From contig NZ_BJLR01000004.1 in NCBI RefSeq assembly GCF_006538745.1, forward strand, positions 62,001-126,000: DNA of 64,000 bases. Reading direction: 5' to 3'. This document shows, one piece after another, positions 44,097 to 52,387 of the stretch; within the stretch, counting starts at the first letter, position 1, and each line of letters begins with the position of its first letter. The notes beneath the pieces are model-generated. The model did not search any database, was not told where the DNA came from, and saw nothing but the letters and a program-made list of their open reading frames with translations. This DNA comes from Cellulomonas cellasea (GTDB lineage Bacteria; Actinomycetota; Actinomycetes; Actinomycetales; Cellulomonadaceae). A program made the translations under genes and the position numbers.

Positions 44097-44344
44097 GGGT
44101 CCTCCTGCGCGTCGTCGCTGCTCGGCGACCGCCGCGACGGTCCTGCGCGGACCGGCCCCGGCGGGCTGCCGCGACCCTACCAACGGCGCCGCGGGAGCGA
44201 GCAGCGACGGCCGCGGGCGGGCGCCGGTCCGGGGTCCGGGCGGTGCGGCCCCGGAGCGGGTGCGGGGCACCGAGGTCGTCATGCATCCTGGAGACGTCGC
44301 CCCGGGAAACGACGGGCGTTTCGTCCGTGCACGCCGGGAGAGCC

Positions 44345-45028
44345 GTGGAACCCGTACCCGAGACCGCCGAGGTCCTCCGGTCCCTCAACCAGACCAGCGA
44401 GCGCGACCTCGCGGAGATGATCGACGCCCTCGCGGAGCGCGTCGTCGCGATCGTGCCGAGCTGCGTGGGCCTGAGCGTGAGCCTCGTCGACAGCGGGCTG
44501 ACGTTCACGCTCGTGGCGACGACGGAGCAGGTCGCCGCGCTCGACGCCGTCCAGTACGTCGCGTCCGGCCCGTGCGTCGAGAGCGCCTCGACGGGCGACG
44601 AGATCCAGCTCGACGACGTGCTCGACGAGGCGCGCTGGCAGCACTTCGCCCGGGCCGCCGCGGCGCAGGACGTCCGCAGCACGCTGTCGCTGCCCCTCGC
44701 CGCGGGCGGCGGGATCGCCGGGGCCGTCAACCTGTACGCGGCCGACCCGCGCGCGTTCGCCGGGGTAGAGGAGGAGCTGCGGCGCGCGGTCGGCGGGGGC
44801 CAGGACCTGGGGGTGTCGAACGCGGACCTGCCGTTCCGGACGCGGGAGAGCGCCCGGGGCGCGACCCGCACGCTCGACGAGCTCGACCTCGTGGAGCAGG
44901 CCGTCGGCTTCGTGATGGCGGAGCAGCGGGTCGGGGCGGACGAGGCGCGGCGCCGGCTCACCGACGCCGCCGAGCGCGCCGGGGTGGACGTCCCGAGCGC
45001 CGCGCGGGCCCTGATGCTGCGCCGCTGA
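44345..45028 (+). CDS. GAF and ANTAR domain regulator
   Basis: A 227-residue signal-dependent antiterminator-like protein. A GAF domain (about 15-150, AERVVAIVPSCVGLSVSLVDSGLTFTLVAT in part) precedes a C-terminal ANTAR domain (about 175-225, LDLVEQAVGFVMAEQRVGADEARRRL), which binds paired hairpins in nascent RNA. The ligand is unknown. GGGAGA lies just before the GTG. The 248-bp region between it and the aldo-keto reductase is divergent, and the 3' end is only 6 bp from the convergent LacI gene. Confidence 0.88.
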   Translation: MEPVPETAEVLRSLNQTSERDLAEMIDALAERVVAIVPSCVGLSVSLVDSGLTFTLVATTEQVAALDAVQYVASGPCVESASTGDEIQLDDVLDEARWQHFARAAAAQDVRSTLSLPLAAGGGIAGAVNLYAADPRAFAGVEEELRRAVGGGQDLGVSNADLPFRTRESARGATRTLDELDLVEQAVGFVMAEQRVGADEARRRLTDAAERAGVDVPSAARALMLRR

Positions 45029-45034
45029 CGCCGC

Positions 45035-46078
45035 TCAGGACGACGCGCGGACCTGCAGCGTCGCCTCGAAGATCGACTCGGTCACGGGCCGGTCGGGCGC
45101 GTCGATCTGCGCGAGCAGGATCGCGACCATCTCGGCGGTCATCTCCTCGATCGGCTGGCGGACGCTCGTGAGCGCCGGCCGGGCGACGGGCGCGAGCGCG
45201 CTGTCGTCGAACCCCACGACGGACACGTCCTGCGGCACCCGACGCCCGGCCTCCTCGAGCACGTCGACCGCGCCGAGCGCCATGAGGTCGTTCGCCGCGA
45301 ACACCCCGTCGAGCGCCGGCTCCCGGGCGAGCAGCGTGCGCATCGCCTCGGCACCGGTCACGAACGAGAAGCCGCCCGGGGCGGTCGCGACGTCGGGCAG
45401 GCCGTGGCGCGCGGCCACGTCCCGGAAGCCCGCGAGCCGCTCGTGCGCGGACGGCACGTCCGGCGGGCCCTCGATCACGACGAGCCGGCGCCGCCCCCGG
45501 GCGACGAGGTGCTCGGCCGCGAGCGCGCCGCCCTCCCGGTTCCCGACGTCGACGAAGCTCACGGGGAGCGGCGCGGCCGGGTGCGCGAAGATCACGGCGG
45601 GCACGCCCGCGTCGACGAGCAGCGGCGCGAGCGGGTCGTCGGGGCGCGTCGAGACGAGCAGCGCGCCGTCGGCGTGACCCTGCTGCAGGTGCCCGAGCAC
45701 ACGGACGCGGTCGGCGTCCGTCTCGGCGAGCATGAGGACGGGGTCGACGTCGCGGGGCCGCAGCGCGCGCAGGATCCCGCCGACCGCGCGGCCGACGAAC
45801 GGGTCGTGGAAGTCGACCTCGTCCGGGGGGCCGTGGGGCGACGCGGCACCGGCGACCGCGACGACGACGAGCCCCGAGCGCCGGGTCACGAGCGAGCGCG
45901 CGGCCCGGTTGGGGACGTAGCCGGTGCGGGCGATCGCGTCCCGGACGAGCTCCTGGAGGTGCTCCGCGACGTCCTGGCGGCCGTTGACGACGCGCGAGAC
46001 GGTGGCCCGGGAGACCCCGGCGACCCGTGCGACGTCCTCGAGCGTCGGGCGCGCGGCGGACGTCGCGGGGTCGGCCAT
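45035..46078 (-). CDS. LacI-family transcriptional regulator
   Basis: A 347-residue sugar-responsive regulator. The HTH is at residues 11-33 (TLEDVARVAGVSRATVSRVVNG) with the hinge helix up to RAARSLVTRRS. The periplasmic-binding-protein-like sensor has FAANDLMALGAVDVLEEAGRRVPQDVSVVGFDDS near the end (quoted in part). The effector is unknown; the GH95 module or the lipoprotein/lectin genes are plausible targets. It has no ribosome site. An extended -10 (TGCTAGCGT) ends seven bases before the ATG, and an operator-like palindrome lies just upstream, suggesting leaderless translation and autoregulation. Confidence 0.93.
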   Translation of the reverse strand: MADPATSAARPTLEDVARVAGVSRATVSRVVNGRQDVAEHLQELVRDAIARTGYVPNRAARSLVTRRSGLVVVAVAGAASPHGPPDEVDFHDPFVGRAVGGILRALRPRDVDPVLMLAETDADRVRVLGHLQQGHADGALLVSTRPDDPLAPLLVDAGVPAVIFAHPAAPLPVSFVDVGNREGGALAAEHLVARGRRRLVVIEGPPDVPSAHERLAGFRDVAARHGLPDVATAPGGFSFVTGAEAMRTLLAREPALDGVFAANDLMALGAVDVLEEAGRRVPQDVSVVGFDDSALAPVARPALTSVRQPIEEMTAEMVAILLAQIDAPDRPVTESIFEATLQVRASS

Positions 46079-46085
46079 GCCGGGG

Positions 46086-46114
46086 ACGCTAGCACGCGGG
46101 AGAGAACGCTCTCC
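46086..46114 (-). promoter_or_regulatory. Autoregulated leaderless promoter of the LacI gene
   Basis: The -10 TAGCGT (46091-46086) in an extended TGC context is followed by a seven-base gap and the ATG. GGAGAGAACGCTCTCC (46099-46114) has perfect 6-bp arms around AACG and covers the -35 region, a typical LacI-type operator position. Confidence 0.65.
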
Positions 46115-46168
46115 GGGGGTGGGAGGACGTGTCCCCGGAGGGTGCGGCGCGCGTGTCCCGGCGGTGGG

Positions 46169-47200
46169 TCAGGACGTGGGCCACCCGCACGCGAGCGCCA
46201 CGAAGTCGTGCACGAGGCCGCGGAGGTCGTCATCCGCCGTCACGTGGAAGACGTGCTGCGGGACGCCGTCGACGCGGGCGTGCACCCCGAACGCCGTGCC
46301 GCGCTTGTCCTCGGCGACGGCGTGCGGGTCGCACCGCGCGGGCACGACGTCGAGGCGGACCGTGCGCGCGCCGCCGGGCGCGGTCGACAGCGCCGCGGTC
46401 CACTGCGCGCCGCCCGGCGCCGGGTCGAGCAGGACCGTCCGCTCGACGGCGTCGACCCCGATCTCGGGGCCGCCGGCGCGCGGGGCGAGCGTGAGCTCGA
46501 CCGTCCCGACCCACCGGCCGTCGGGCTCCTGCCGCGTCGCGAGCTGCGGGCCCAGCGTCAGCGTCCCCCCTCGGGCGACCGCGACCGCGGCGCAGTCCTC
46601 GCCGTGGATGCGGGCCAGGTGCCCGTTCGGGTCCTCGGGCGCGACCTCGAGCGTCCCGCGGCGGCCGGCCTCGTCGACGACCTCGAGCCGCACGGTCGCG
46701 TCGGCCGTGGTGGTCGTCCCGGTAGGCCCGGACGTCCCGGCCGTGTCGGGTGCGCCGGTCGTGCCCGCCACGTCGGGAGCCGCCGTCGCCCGCGGGGTCG
46801 CCCCCGCGCCGGCGTCGCACACCGGGGCACCGAGCGCGACGGAGAGGTCGCGGCGCGTCCCGGCCGGTGCGCGCCGCCCGTCCTCGCTCACGGCGGCTCC
46901 CTCGACCGTGGGGCTCGTGAGCCGCGCCCCGACGACATCGAGGTCCGTCGTCCCGTCGTTGTGCACGGCGACCTGCACGACGCGCGCGGCCCGGTCGGTC
47001 CGGCTCTGGCGCACCTCGACCCGCAGCGCGGCCAGGACCTCGGGCGGCAGCGGTGCGATCCCCTCGCTCGACGACGTGAGCCCGGCCGGCTGCGGGGGCG
47101 ACGCGTCGCCCGTGCACCCGACCGTCGTCGCGAGCACGACCGCGCCGGCCACCACGAGCGCAGCCCGGCGCCCGACCGTCACCGTGCGACCCCGACCCAT
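46169..47200 (-). CDS. Putative secreted lipoprotein, function unknown
   Basis: A 343-residue protein with a positively charged signal sequence, a hydrophobic core (AALVVAGAVVLATTVG) and a Cys at residue 29. The lipobox is weak (TVGC). The mature part contains two beta-rich repeats, each with a similar run (RVVQVAVHNDGTTDLDVVGARL and WVGTVELTLAP...), a Thr/Gly/Pro linker and a few Cys. It looks like an immunoglobulin-like extracytoplasmic domain protein. No family is recognised. It is divergent from the lectin/papain-like gene with a 296-bp gap. Confidence 0.7.
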   Translation of the reverse strand: MGRGRTVTVGRRAALVVAGAVVLATTVGCTGDASPPQPAGLTSSSEGIAPLPPEVLAALRVEVRQSRTDRAARVVQVAVHNDGTTDLDVVGARLTSPTVEGAAVSEDGRRAPAGTRRDLSVALGAPVCDAGAGATPRATAAPDVAGTTGAPDTAGTSGPTGTTTTADATVRLEVVDEAGRRGTLEVAPEDPNGHLARIHGEDCAAVAVARGGTLTLGPQLATRQEPDGRWVGTVELTLAPRAGGPEIGVDAVERTVLLDPAPGGAQWTAALSTAPGGARTVRLDVVPARCDPHAVAEDKRGTAFGVHARVDGVPQHVFHVTADDDLRGLVHDFVALACGWPTS

Positions 47201-47496
47201 TTCGCCATCCTGGCGCACGAGGCGGCGCGGTGGTGGGGAGGATCGAGGACGAGGCGCACGCGGGCCGCCCGGCGGCACGGGTGCGCGGCCGGGTGCACGG
47301 GTGCGAGGGCGGTGCGCCCGCTCGGGCGCACGGCCGACCGGGTGCACGGGTCGGGGGCACGGCCCACCGGGCGCACCCCCCGGCGCGCGTATCAGCCGCC
47401 CCGCACCGCTGTCCTCCCACACAGGACCGTCGCCGCACGGTCCGGACCGGGCCGTCGCCGAACGGCCCGACGACGGCCGGCCGAGGGGGTGTCCAC

Positions 47497-48588
47497 GTGG
47501 AGCGACGACTGCGTCCCGGCGCGTCGCTGCGGGACGGGCAGGCGCTCGTCTCGGGGGACGGCCGCGCGCTCCTGACGATGCAGGGCGACGGGAACCTGGT
47601 CCTGTACGAGTACTTCGCGAGCGGCCGGCGCGCGCACCTGTGGGACAGCGCGACCGCGGGCAGCCCGGGTGCGGTAGCGCACCTGCAGGACGACGGCGAG
47701 CTCGTGGTGCGCCGCGCCGACGGTCACGTGCTGTGGGACTCGGGGACGGCGGGCAGCGCGGGCGCGGAGCTCGTGCTGCGCGACGACGGCGACCTGGTGC
47801 TCGAGCGGCCCGACGGGAGGACCGCCTGGGCGTCGGGCACGCGGCTCGGGTACGCGCGCGTCGACTTCCGGCCCGAGCGCGACGGCTTCGCGTTCCCCGA
47901 CGCGTTCGCGGGCGTCGTCGCGACCCTGCCCGGGGTCGGCGACGTCGCGGTGTGCGGGCTGTGCGGCGGCATGGCGTTCGCGGCGCTCGACCACTGGTAC
48001 GCAGGCGTACCCGTCCCGGCGGCGGACCCGTCGGCCCCGGTGCCCGACGACGTGCCGCCCGACGGGCACCCGCTCACCGAGCACCTGCGCGCGCGCACCG
48101 ACGACTCGTTCCGGGTGCCGTCGGCCGCGCGGTTCGCCGAGTGGTCGGCCCACCCGGACCACGCGACGTGGCTCTACGAGGGCGTCGACCGCTGGTGCAC
48201 CGAGGGCGAGCTGCCGCGGCTCGTCGCGGAGCTGCGCGCCGGGCGCCCGGTGCCGCTCGGGCTCGTGCGGGCCCGCTCGCTCGCGGAGGCCGGCGAGAAC
48301 CACCAGGTCGTCGCGTACGGGTTCGAGCACGACCGCGCGACCGGGCGCACGACGGTGCTCGTGCACGACAGCGCCGCGCCGGGGGTCGAGGTGCACCTGA
48401 CGTCGGAGCGCGACGAGGTCGGCTGGACGTCGTCGGTCGGCGGTCGGTGGCGCGGGTTCTTCGTGCAGGACTACACGCCGCGCACGCCGCCGCCCGGTCC
48501 CGTGCGGGCGGCGGCGTCGGGCGGCGCGGGCGTGCGCGGAGCGACGGGACCGGACCGCCGCGAGGTCGCCCGGGCCGCGGGACGCTGA
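47497..48588 (+). CDS. Bulb-type lectin domain fused to a papain-like domain
   Basis: A 363-residue protein without a signal peptide. The first 120 residues form a B_lectin-type fold with three repeats. The first has an intact mannose-site pattern (MQGDGNLVLYE). The others are degenerate (LQDDGELVVRR, LRDDGDLVLER), each ending in LWDS or AWAS. The second half reads VCGLCGGMAFAALDHW (C153 and C156), NHQVVAYGF (H269) and VHDSAAPG (D291), a Cys-His-Asp order as in papain-like or C39-type folds. A catalytic role is inference. The GTG at 47497 puts the lectin domain at the very N-terminus. It is convergent with kdgK across a strong terminator. Confidence 0.75.
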   Translation: MERRLRPGASLRDGQALVSGDGRALLTMQGDGNLVLYEYFASGRRAHLWDSATAGSPGAVAHLQDDGELVVRRADGHVLWDSGTAGSAGAELVLRDDGDLVLERPDGRTAWASGTRLGYARVDFRPERDGFAFPDAFAGVVATLPGVGDVAVCGLCGGMAFAALDHWYAGVPVPAADPSAPVPDDVPPDGHPLTEHLRARTDDSFRVPSAARFAEWSAHPDHATWLYEGVDRWCTEGELPRLVAELRAGRPVPLGLVRARSLAEAGENHQVVAYGFEHDRATGRTTVLVHDSAAPGVEVHLTSERDEVGWTSSVGGRWRGFFVQDYTPRTPPPGPVRAAASGGAGVRGATGPDRREVARAAGR

Positions 48589-48593
48589 CGCAC

Positions 48594-48630
48594 GACGGCC
48601 CCCGGGTGCACCGCACACCCGGGGGCCGTC
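48594..48630. terminator. Bidirectional terminator between lectin fusion and kdgK
   Basis: A 15-bp perfect stem (GACGGCCCCCGGGTG and its complement at 48616-48630) with a 7-nt loop lies six bases after the lectin-fusion stop and 41 bases from the kdgK stop. Confidence 0.9.
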
Positions 48631-48670
48631 CTGCTGCGCGGGACCGGTTCGGCGCCGGTCCCGCGGCCGG

Positions 48671-49774
48671 TCAGCGGTCGACGCGTGCGCTGCCGCCGCC
48701 GGCGAGCTTGAGCACCTCGGCCTTGGTCACCATCGTGGTGTCGCCCGGGGTGGTCATCGCGAGCGCGCCGTGCGCCGCGCCGTACTCGACGGCGGTCTGC
48801 AGCGGCTGCCCGTCGAGCAGGCCGTAGATGAGGCCCGACGCGAACGAGTCGCCGCCGCCGACGCGGTCGAGGATCTCGAGGCGCTCGCGGTGCGTGGCCT
48901 GCACGACGCCGGTCTCCTTCGACCAGGCGATGGCGCCCCAGTCGTTGACCGTCGCGGAGCGCACGGTGCGCAGCGTCGTGCCGATGACCGAGAAGTTCGG
49001 GTACGTCGCCGCGGCCTTCTCGATCATCGCCGTGAACGAGTCGAGCTCGAGCTCGGAGAGGTTCTGGTCGACGCCCTCGACCTCGAAGCCGAGGCTCGCG
49101 GTGAAGTCCTCCTCGTTGCCGATCATGACGTCGATGGACGGCGCGATGGCCCGGTTGACCTCCTGCGCCTTGGCCTGGCCGCCGATCGCCTTCCACAGGC
49201 TGGGGCGGTAGTTGAGGTCGTAGGAGACGACGGTGCCGTGCCGCTTGGCCGCGGTGACCGCCTCGAGGACGACCTCGGCCGCCGACTCGCTGAGCGCCGC
49301 GAAGATGCCGCCCGTGTGCAGCCACCGCGCGCCGAGCGTGCCGAACAGGTGGTCCCAGTCGACGTCGCCGGGCTTGAGCTGGCTCGCGGCGGTGTGCCCG
49401 CGGTCGCTCACGCCGACCGCGCCGCGCACGCCGAACCCGCGCTCGGTGAAGTTGAGGCCGTTGCGCACGCTGCGGCCGATGCCGTCGTACGGCACCCACC
49501 GGATGTGCTCGGTGTCGAGCCCGCCGGTGAGGACGAGGTCCTCGACGAGCCGGCCGATCTCGTTGTCGGCGAGCGCGGTGACGATCGCGCCGCGCAGCCC
49601 GAACGCCCGGCGCAGACCGCGGGCCACGTTGTACTCGCCGCCGCCCTCCCAGGCGCGGAACTGCCGGGCGGTGCGGATCCGGCCCTCGCCGGGGTCGAGG
49701 CGGAGCATGACCTCGCCGAGGGACACGATGTCGTAGCGGCACTCGGACGCGGGGCGGATCTGGAGCTCGGTCAT
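48671..49774 (-). CDS. kdgK: 2-dehydro-3-deoxygluconate kinase (PfkB family)
   Basis: Phosphorylates 2-keto-3-deoxygluconate to KDPG. The 367-residue PfkB/ribokinase fold has the N-terminal YDIVSLGEVMLRLDPGEG, the sugar-binding WEGGGEYNVARGL, and the catalytic RVGGGDSFASGLIYG with the base D309. It is downstream of the aldolase and kduD genes on the same strand. A 148-bp gap separates it from the aldolase, and GAGGAAGC precedes its ATG, so it may have its own promoter. The kinase family is certain; KDG specificity comes from the neighbours. Confidence 0.92.
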   Translation of the reverse strand: MTELQIRPASECRYDIVSLGEVMLRLDPGEGRIRTARQFRAWEGGGEYNVARGLRRAFGLRGAIVTALADNEIGRLVEDLVLTGGLDTEHIRWVPYDGIGRSVRNGLNFTERGFGVRGAVGVSDRGHTAASQLKPGDVDWDHLFGTLGARWLHTGGIFAALSESAAEVVLEAVTAAKRHGTVVSYDLNYRPSLWKAIGGQAKAQEVNRAIAPSIDVMIGNEEDFTASLGFEVEGVDQNLSELELDSFTAMIEKAAATYPNFSVIGTTLRTVRSATVNDWGAIAWSKETGVVQATHRERLEILDRVGGGDSFASGLIYGLLDGQPLQTAVEYGAAHGALAMTTPGDTTMVTKAEVLKLAGGGSARVDR

Positions 49775-49922
49775 CGGGGCTTCCTCGTCGGGCAGGTCGG
49801 GCGGGTGCGGGTGTGCAGCGTGCCGGGCGTGCGGCGTGCAGGTGCGTGCTGCGGGTGCGGCGACCGGTGGTCGTCGGGGTCGGACGCGGCGAGCCGACGG
49901 GCGCCGCCGGGCGGCGAGGCCG

Positions 49923-50552
49923 TCAGGCGCCGCGGGCGGCGAGCGCGACGGCGGAGGCCGTGAGCTCGGTGATGCCGGCGGTGTCGCGGGCGCGGATCCT
50001 GTCGCGCGGGACCATCCACGAGCCGCCGACGGCCGCGACGGACGGCAGCGCGAGGTACTCGTGCAGGTTCGTGGGGCTCACGCCGCCGGTCGGCACGAAC
50101 TGCACGCCGCCGAACGGCGCGGCGAGCGCGGCGATCGCCGGTGCGCCGCCCGAGGTGCCGGCCGGGAAGAACTTGACGGTCGTGAGGCCGAGCTCGAGCG
50201 CGGCCTGGATCTCGGTCGCGGTGACCGCGCCGGGCAGCGCGAGGATGCCGTGCTCGTGGCAGCGCTCGACGACCGCGCGGCTCGTGCCCGGGGACACGAC
50301 GTAGCTCGCGCCGGCGGCGACGGCCTGGTCGACCTGCTCGACGGTGAGCACCGTGCCGGCGCCGACGAGCACATCCCCGCGGCCGGCGAGCACGCGGATC
50401 GCCTCGGCCGCCGCGGCGGTGCGGAACGTGACCTCGGCGACCGGCAGGCCGCCGGCGACGAGCGCGTCACCGAGCGCCGGGGCGTCGGCGGCGTCGTCGA
50501 GCACGACCACGGGGACGAGGCGGGCCTCGGCGAGGGCTGACAGGGTGTCCAT
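49923..50552 (-). CDS. eda: 2-keto-3-deoxy-6-phosphogluconate / 4-hydroxy-2-oxoglutarate aldolase
   Basis: Splits KDPG into pyruvate and glyceraldehyde 3-phosphate. The 209-residue class I aldolase has the general base Glu in VAEVTFRT (about 40), GAGTVL, SPGTS, and the Schiff-base Lys in TTVKFFPA (about 128). GGVQFVPTGGVSP holds the phosphate site. The length is normal. The ATG at 50552 has no clear ribosome site, and a palindrome at 50585-50602 lies just upstream, so it may have its own regulated promoter. Confidence 0.94.
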   Translation of the reverse strand: MDTLSALAEARLVPVVVLDDAADAPALGDALVAGGLPVAEVTFRTAAAAEAIRVLAGRGDVLVGAGTVLTVEQVDQAVAAGASYVVSPGTSRAVVERCHEHGILALPGAVTATEIQAALELGLTTVKFFPAGTSGGAPAIAALAAPFGGVQFVPTGGVSPTNLHEYLALPSVAAVGGSWMVPRDRIRARDTAGITELTASAVALAARGA

Positions 50553-50584
50553 TCGGGTTCCGTTTCGCTAGGCGCAATGGCCGT

Positions 50585-50602
50585 GTCGTTGTGTGAAACG
50601 AC
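50585..50602. promoter_or_regulatory. Palindrome upstream of the aldolase gene
   Basis: GTCGTTGTGTGAAACGAC has perfect 6-bp arms (GTCGTT/AACGAC) with a 6-bp centre. It contains TGAAAC, one half of a KdgR-type site, and shares AAACGAC with the beginning of dctP (56174-56180). It lies 33 bp before the eda ATG. Confidence 0.45.
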
Positions 50603-50679
50603 TGTCGCACACGAAGGGCGTGCGGCTCAACCCCCGGGGGCGTGCGGAGCGAGCCGCGCACGCCTCCCCGGCCCGGCCG

Positions 50680-51486
50680 TCAGCGGGCGAGCCAGCCGCC
50701 GTCGACGGGCAGGATCGCGCCGTTGACGTAGTCGGCCGCGTGCGAGCACAGGAACAGCACCGCACCCGCGATGTCCGAGGCCAGCGCCCAGCGCCCCGCC
50801 GGGATGCGGCTGAGGATCTCGTCGCTGCGCGCCTGGTCCTGGCGCAGGTCGTGGGTGTTCGCGGTCGCGACGTACCCGGGTGCGACGGCGTTGACGTTGA
50901 CGCCCGACTCGGCCCACTCGTTCGCGAGCGCGCGCGTCAGGCCGGCGATCCCCGACTTCGACGACGTGTAGCCAGGGACGTTGATCCCGCCCTGGAAGCT
51001 GAGCATCGAGGCGGTGTTGACGATCTTGCCGGAGCCGCGGGCGACCATCGTGCGGCCGACCTCGCGCGAGAGGACGAACGCCGAGCGCAGGTTGACGTCG
51101 AGCACGTGGTCGAAGTCCTCGTCGGAGTGCAGCGCCGCCGGCGTGCGGCGGATCGTCCCGCCGTTGTTCACGAGGATGTCCACGTCCCGCGCCGCGAGGT
51201 CCGCCGCGAGGGCCGTGACCTGCTCGCGCACCGAGAAGTCGGCCTGCAGCGGCACGAACGTGCGCCCCAGCCCCTCGACCACGGTGCGCGCGTCGCTCTC
51301 GCCCGCGGGCATGTCGTGGCTCACGCCGATGATGTCCGCGCCCGCCGAGGCCAGCGCCTCCGCGATCGCGAGGCCGATCCCCCGGCTCGCCCCGGTCACG
51401 ACCGCGGTCCGGCCCGAGAGCCCGAACAGGCTCTCGGCGTACGCGGCGGTGCTGTGCGGGGCGGCGGGGCTGGTGGCGGTGCTCAT
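50680..51486 (-). CDS. kduD: 2-dehydro-3-deoxy-D-gluconate 5-dehydrogenase (SDR)
   Basis: Reduces 2,5-diketo-3-deoxygluconate to KDG with NAD(P)H. A 268-residue classical short-chain dehydrogenase: TGASRGIGLAIA cofactor motif, NNGGT, catalytic Ser of NTASMLSFQGG, and the YTSSK active-site Tyr-Lys. IRRTPAALHSDEDFDHVLDVNL (in part) is typical of KduD. AGGAGA precedes the ATG. It is 40 bp after the IclR gene and between kduI and the KDG enzymes, fitting the second step of the unsaturated-uronate pathway. Confidence 0.9.
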   Translation of the reverse strand: MSTATSPAAPHSTAAYAESLFGLSGRTAVVTGASRGIGLAIAEALASAGADIIGVSHDMPAGESDARTVVEGLGRTFVPLQADFSVREQVTALAADLAARDVDILVNNGGTIRRTPAALHSDEDFDHVLDVNLRSAFVLSREVGRTMVARGSGKIVNTASMLSFQGGINVPGYTSSKSGIAGLTRALANEWAESGVNVNAVAPGYVATANTHDLRQDQARSDEILSRIPAGRWALASDIAGAVLFLCSHAADYVNGAILPVDGGWLAR

Positions 51487-51526
51487 GTCGGCTCTCCTGG
51501 TGAGGGGTGGCGAGCCGACCGGAGGG

Positions 51527-52360
51527 TCAGCCCGTGTGACCGAGTGCCGCGGAGATGCGCTCCGCCGCCTCGACGGCCAAGGGGGCCATCGCCTCGATCT
51601 GGTCGATGCTGTGCTCGAGCGTCAGCGTCGAGATGCTGAGCCCGTAGGTGATGCTGTGCGTGGTGTCCCGGATGGGTGCGGCGACGCAGGCGACGCCGGG
51701 GACGTTCTCCTCGCGGTCCATCGCGTAGCCGAGCCGCCGGATCTCGGCGACCTCGGCCCGCAGCTCCTCGAGGGTCGTGATGGTGTGCGGGGTGCGGCGC
51801 GGGAGCCCGACGCGCTCGACGAAGCGCTCGAGACCCTGGTCCGTGAAGCCGCTGAGCACGGCCTTGCCGATCCCCGAGGTGTGCAGCGGGATCGCCAGGC
51901 CGACGCGCGACGGCATGAGGTACGGCTTGTCGGAGTCCGCGCGGACCAGGTAGACGATCTCGTCGCCGTTCTTGGCCCCCACGTGCACCGTGCAGTGCGT
52001 CCTCTCGACGAGCTCGTCGACGAACGGCTGGGCGATCGCCGCGATGTCGATGCGGGCCATCGCCTGCCCGGCGAGCGACAGGATCTTGGGCCCCGGCAGG
52101 TAGGTGCCGTCCGCGGCGAGCGAGACGAACTGCCGGTCGATGAGCGTCGCGAGGATCCGGTGCGTCGTGGCCTTCGCGAGCCCCGTCGCCTCGACGACGT
52201 CGGTGAACCGGCCGTGCGCCATCGCCGCCTCGAGCACGAGCAGCGTCTTCTCGCTCGCCCCCAGCACCGGGGCGACCGGCGGGACCGGTGGGACGGCCAC
52301 GTCACCCGGCGGCTGGTCCCCTCGTCGAGTGCCTGGTGCGGGCGTCGAGTCGGTGACCAT
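51527..52360 (-). CDS. kdgR: IclR-family regulator of the uronate genes (KdgR-like)
   Basis: A 277-residue IclR regulator. The winged HTH is at about 30-90 (EKTLLVLEAAMAHGRFTDVVEATGLAKATTHRILATL in part) and the effector domain at about 105-270, with GKAVLSGF and MDREENVPGVACVAAPI. Its place between kduI and kduD mirrors KdgR control of pectin catabolism, where 2-keto-3-deoxygluconate relieves repression. A TGRAAC-N3-GTTYCA palindrome in the TRAP promoter (56352-56366) has the expected site form. The symbol rests on context. Confidence 0.85.
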   Translation of the reverse strand: MVTDSTPAPGTRRGDQPPGDVAVPPVPPVAPVLGASEKTLLVLEAAMAHGRFTDVVEATGLAKATTHRILATLIDRQFVSLAADGTYLPGPKILSLAGQAMARIDIAAIAQPFVDELVERTHCTVHVGAKNGDEIVYLVRADSDKPYLMPSRVGLAIPLHTSGIGKAVLSGFTDQGLERFVERVGLPRRTPHTITTLEELRAEVAEIRRLGYAMDREENVPGVACVAAPIRDTTHSITYGLSISTLTLEHSIDQIEAMAPLAVEAAERISAALGHTG

Positions 52361-52387
52361 GTCCGTCTGCCTGTCGTTCGGTGCGCG

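Noticed and set aside
43054-44961. In-frame upstream extension of the GH95 gene
   Set aside because: The extension runs through the aldo-keto reductase and GAF-ANTAR genes in other frames, and the GTGA overlap at 43050-43053 gives a proper start.
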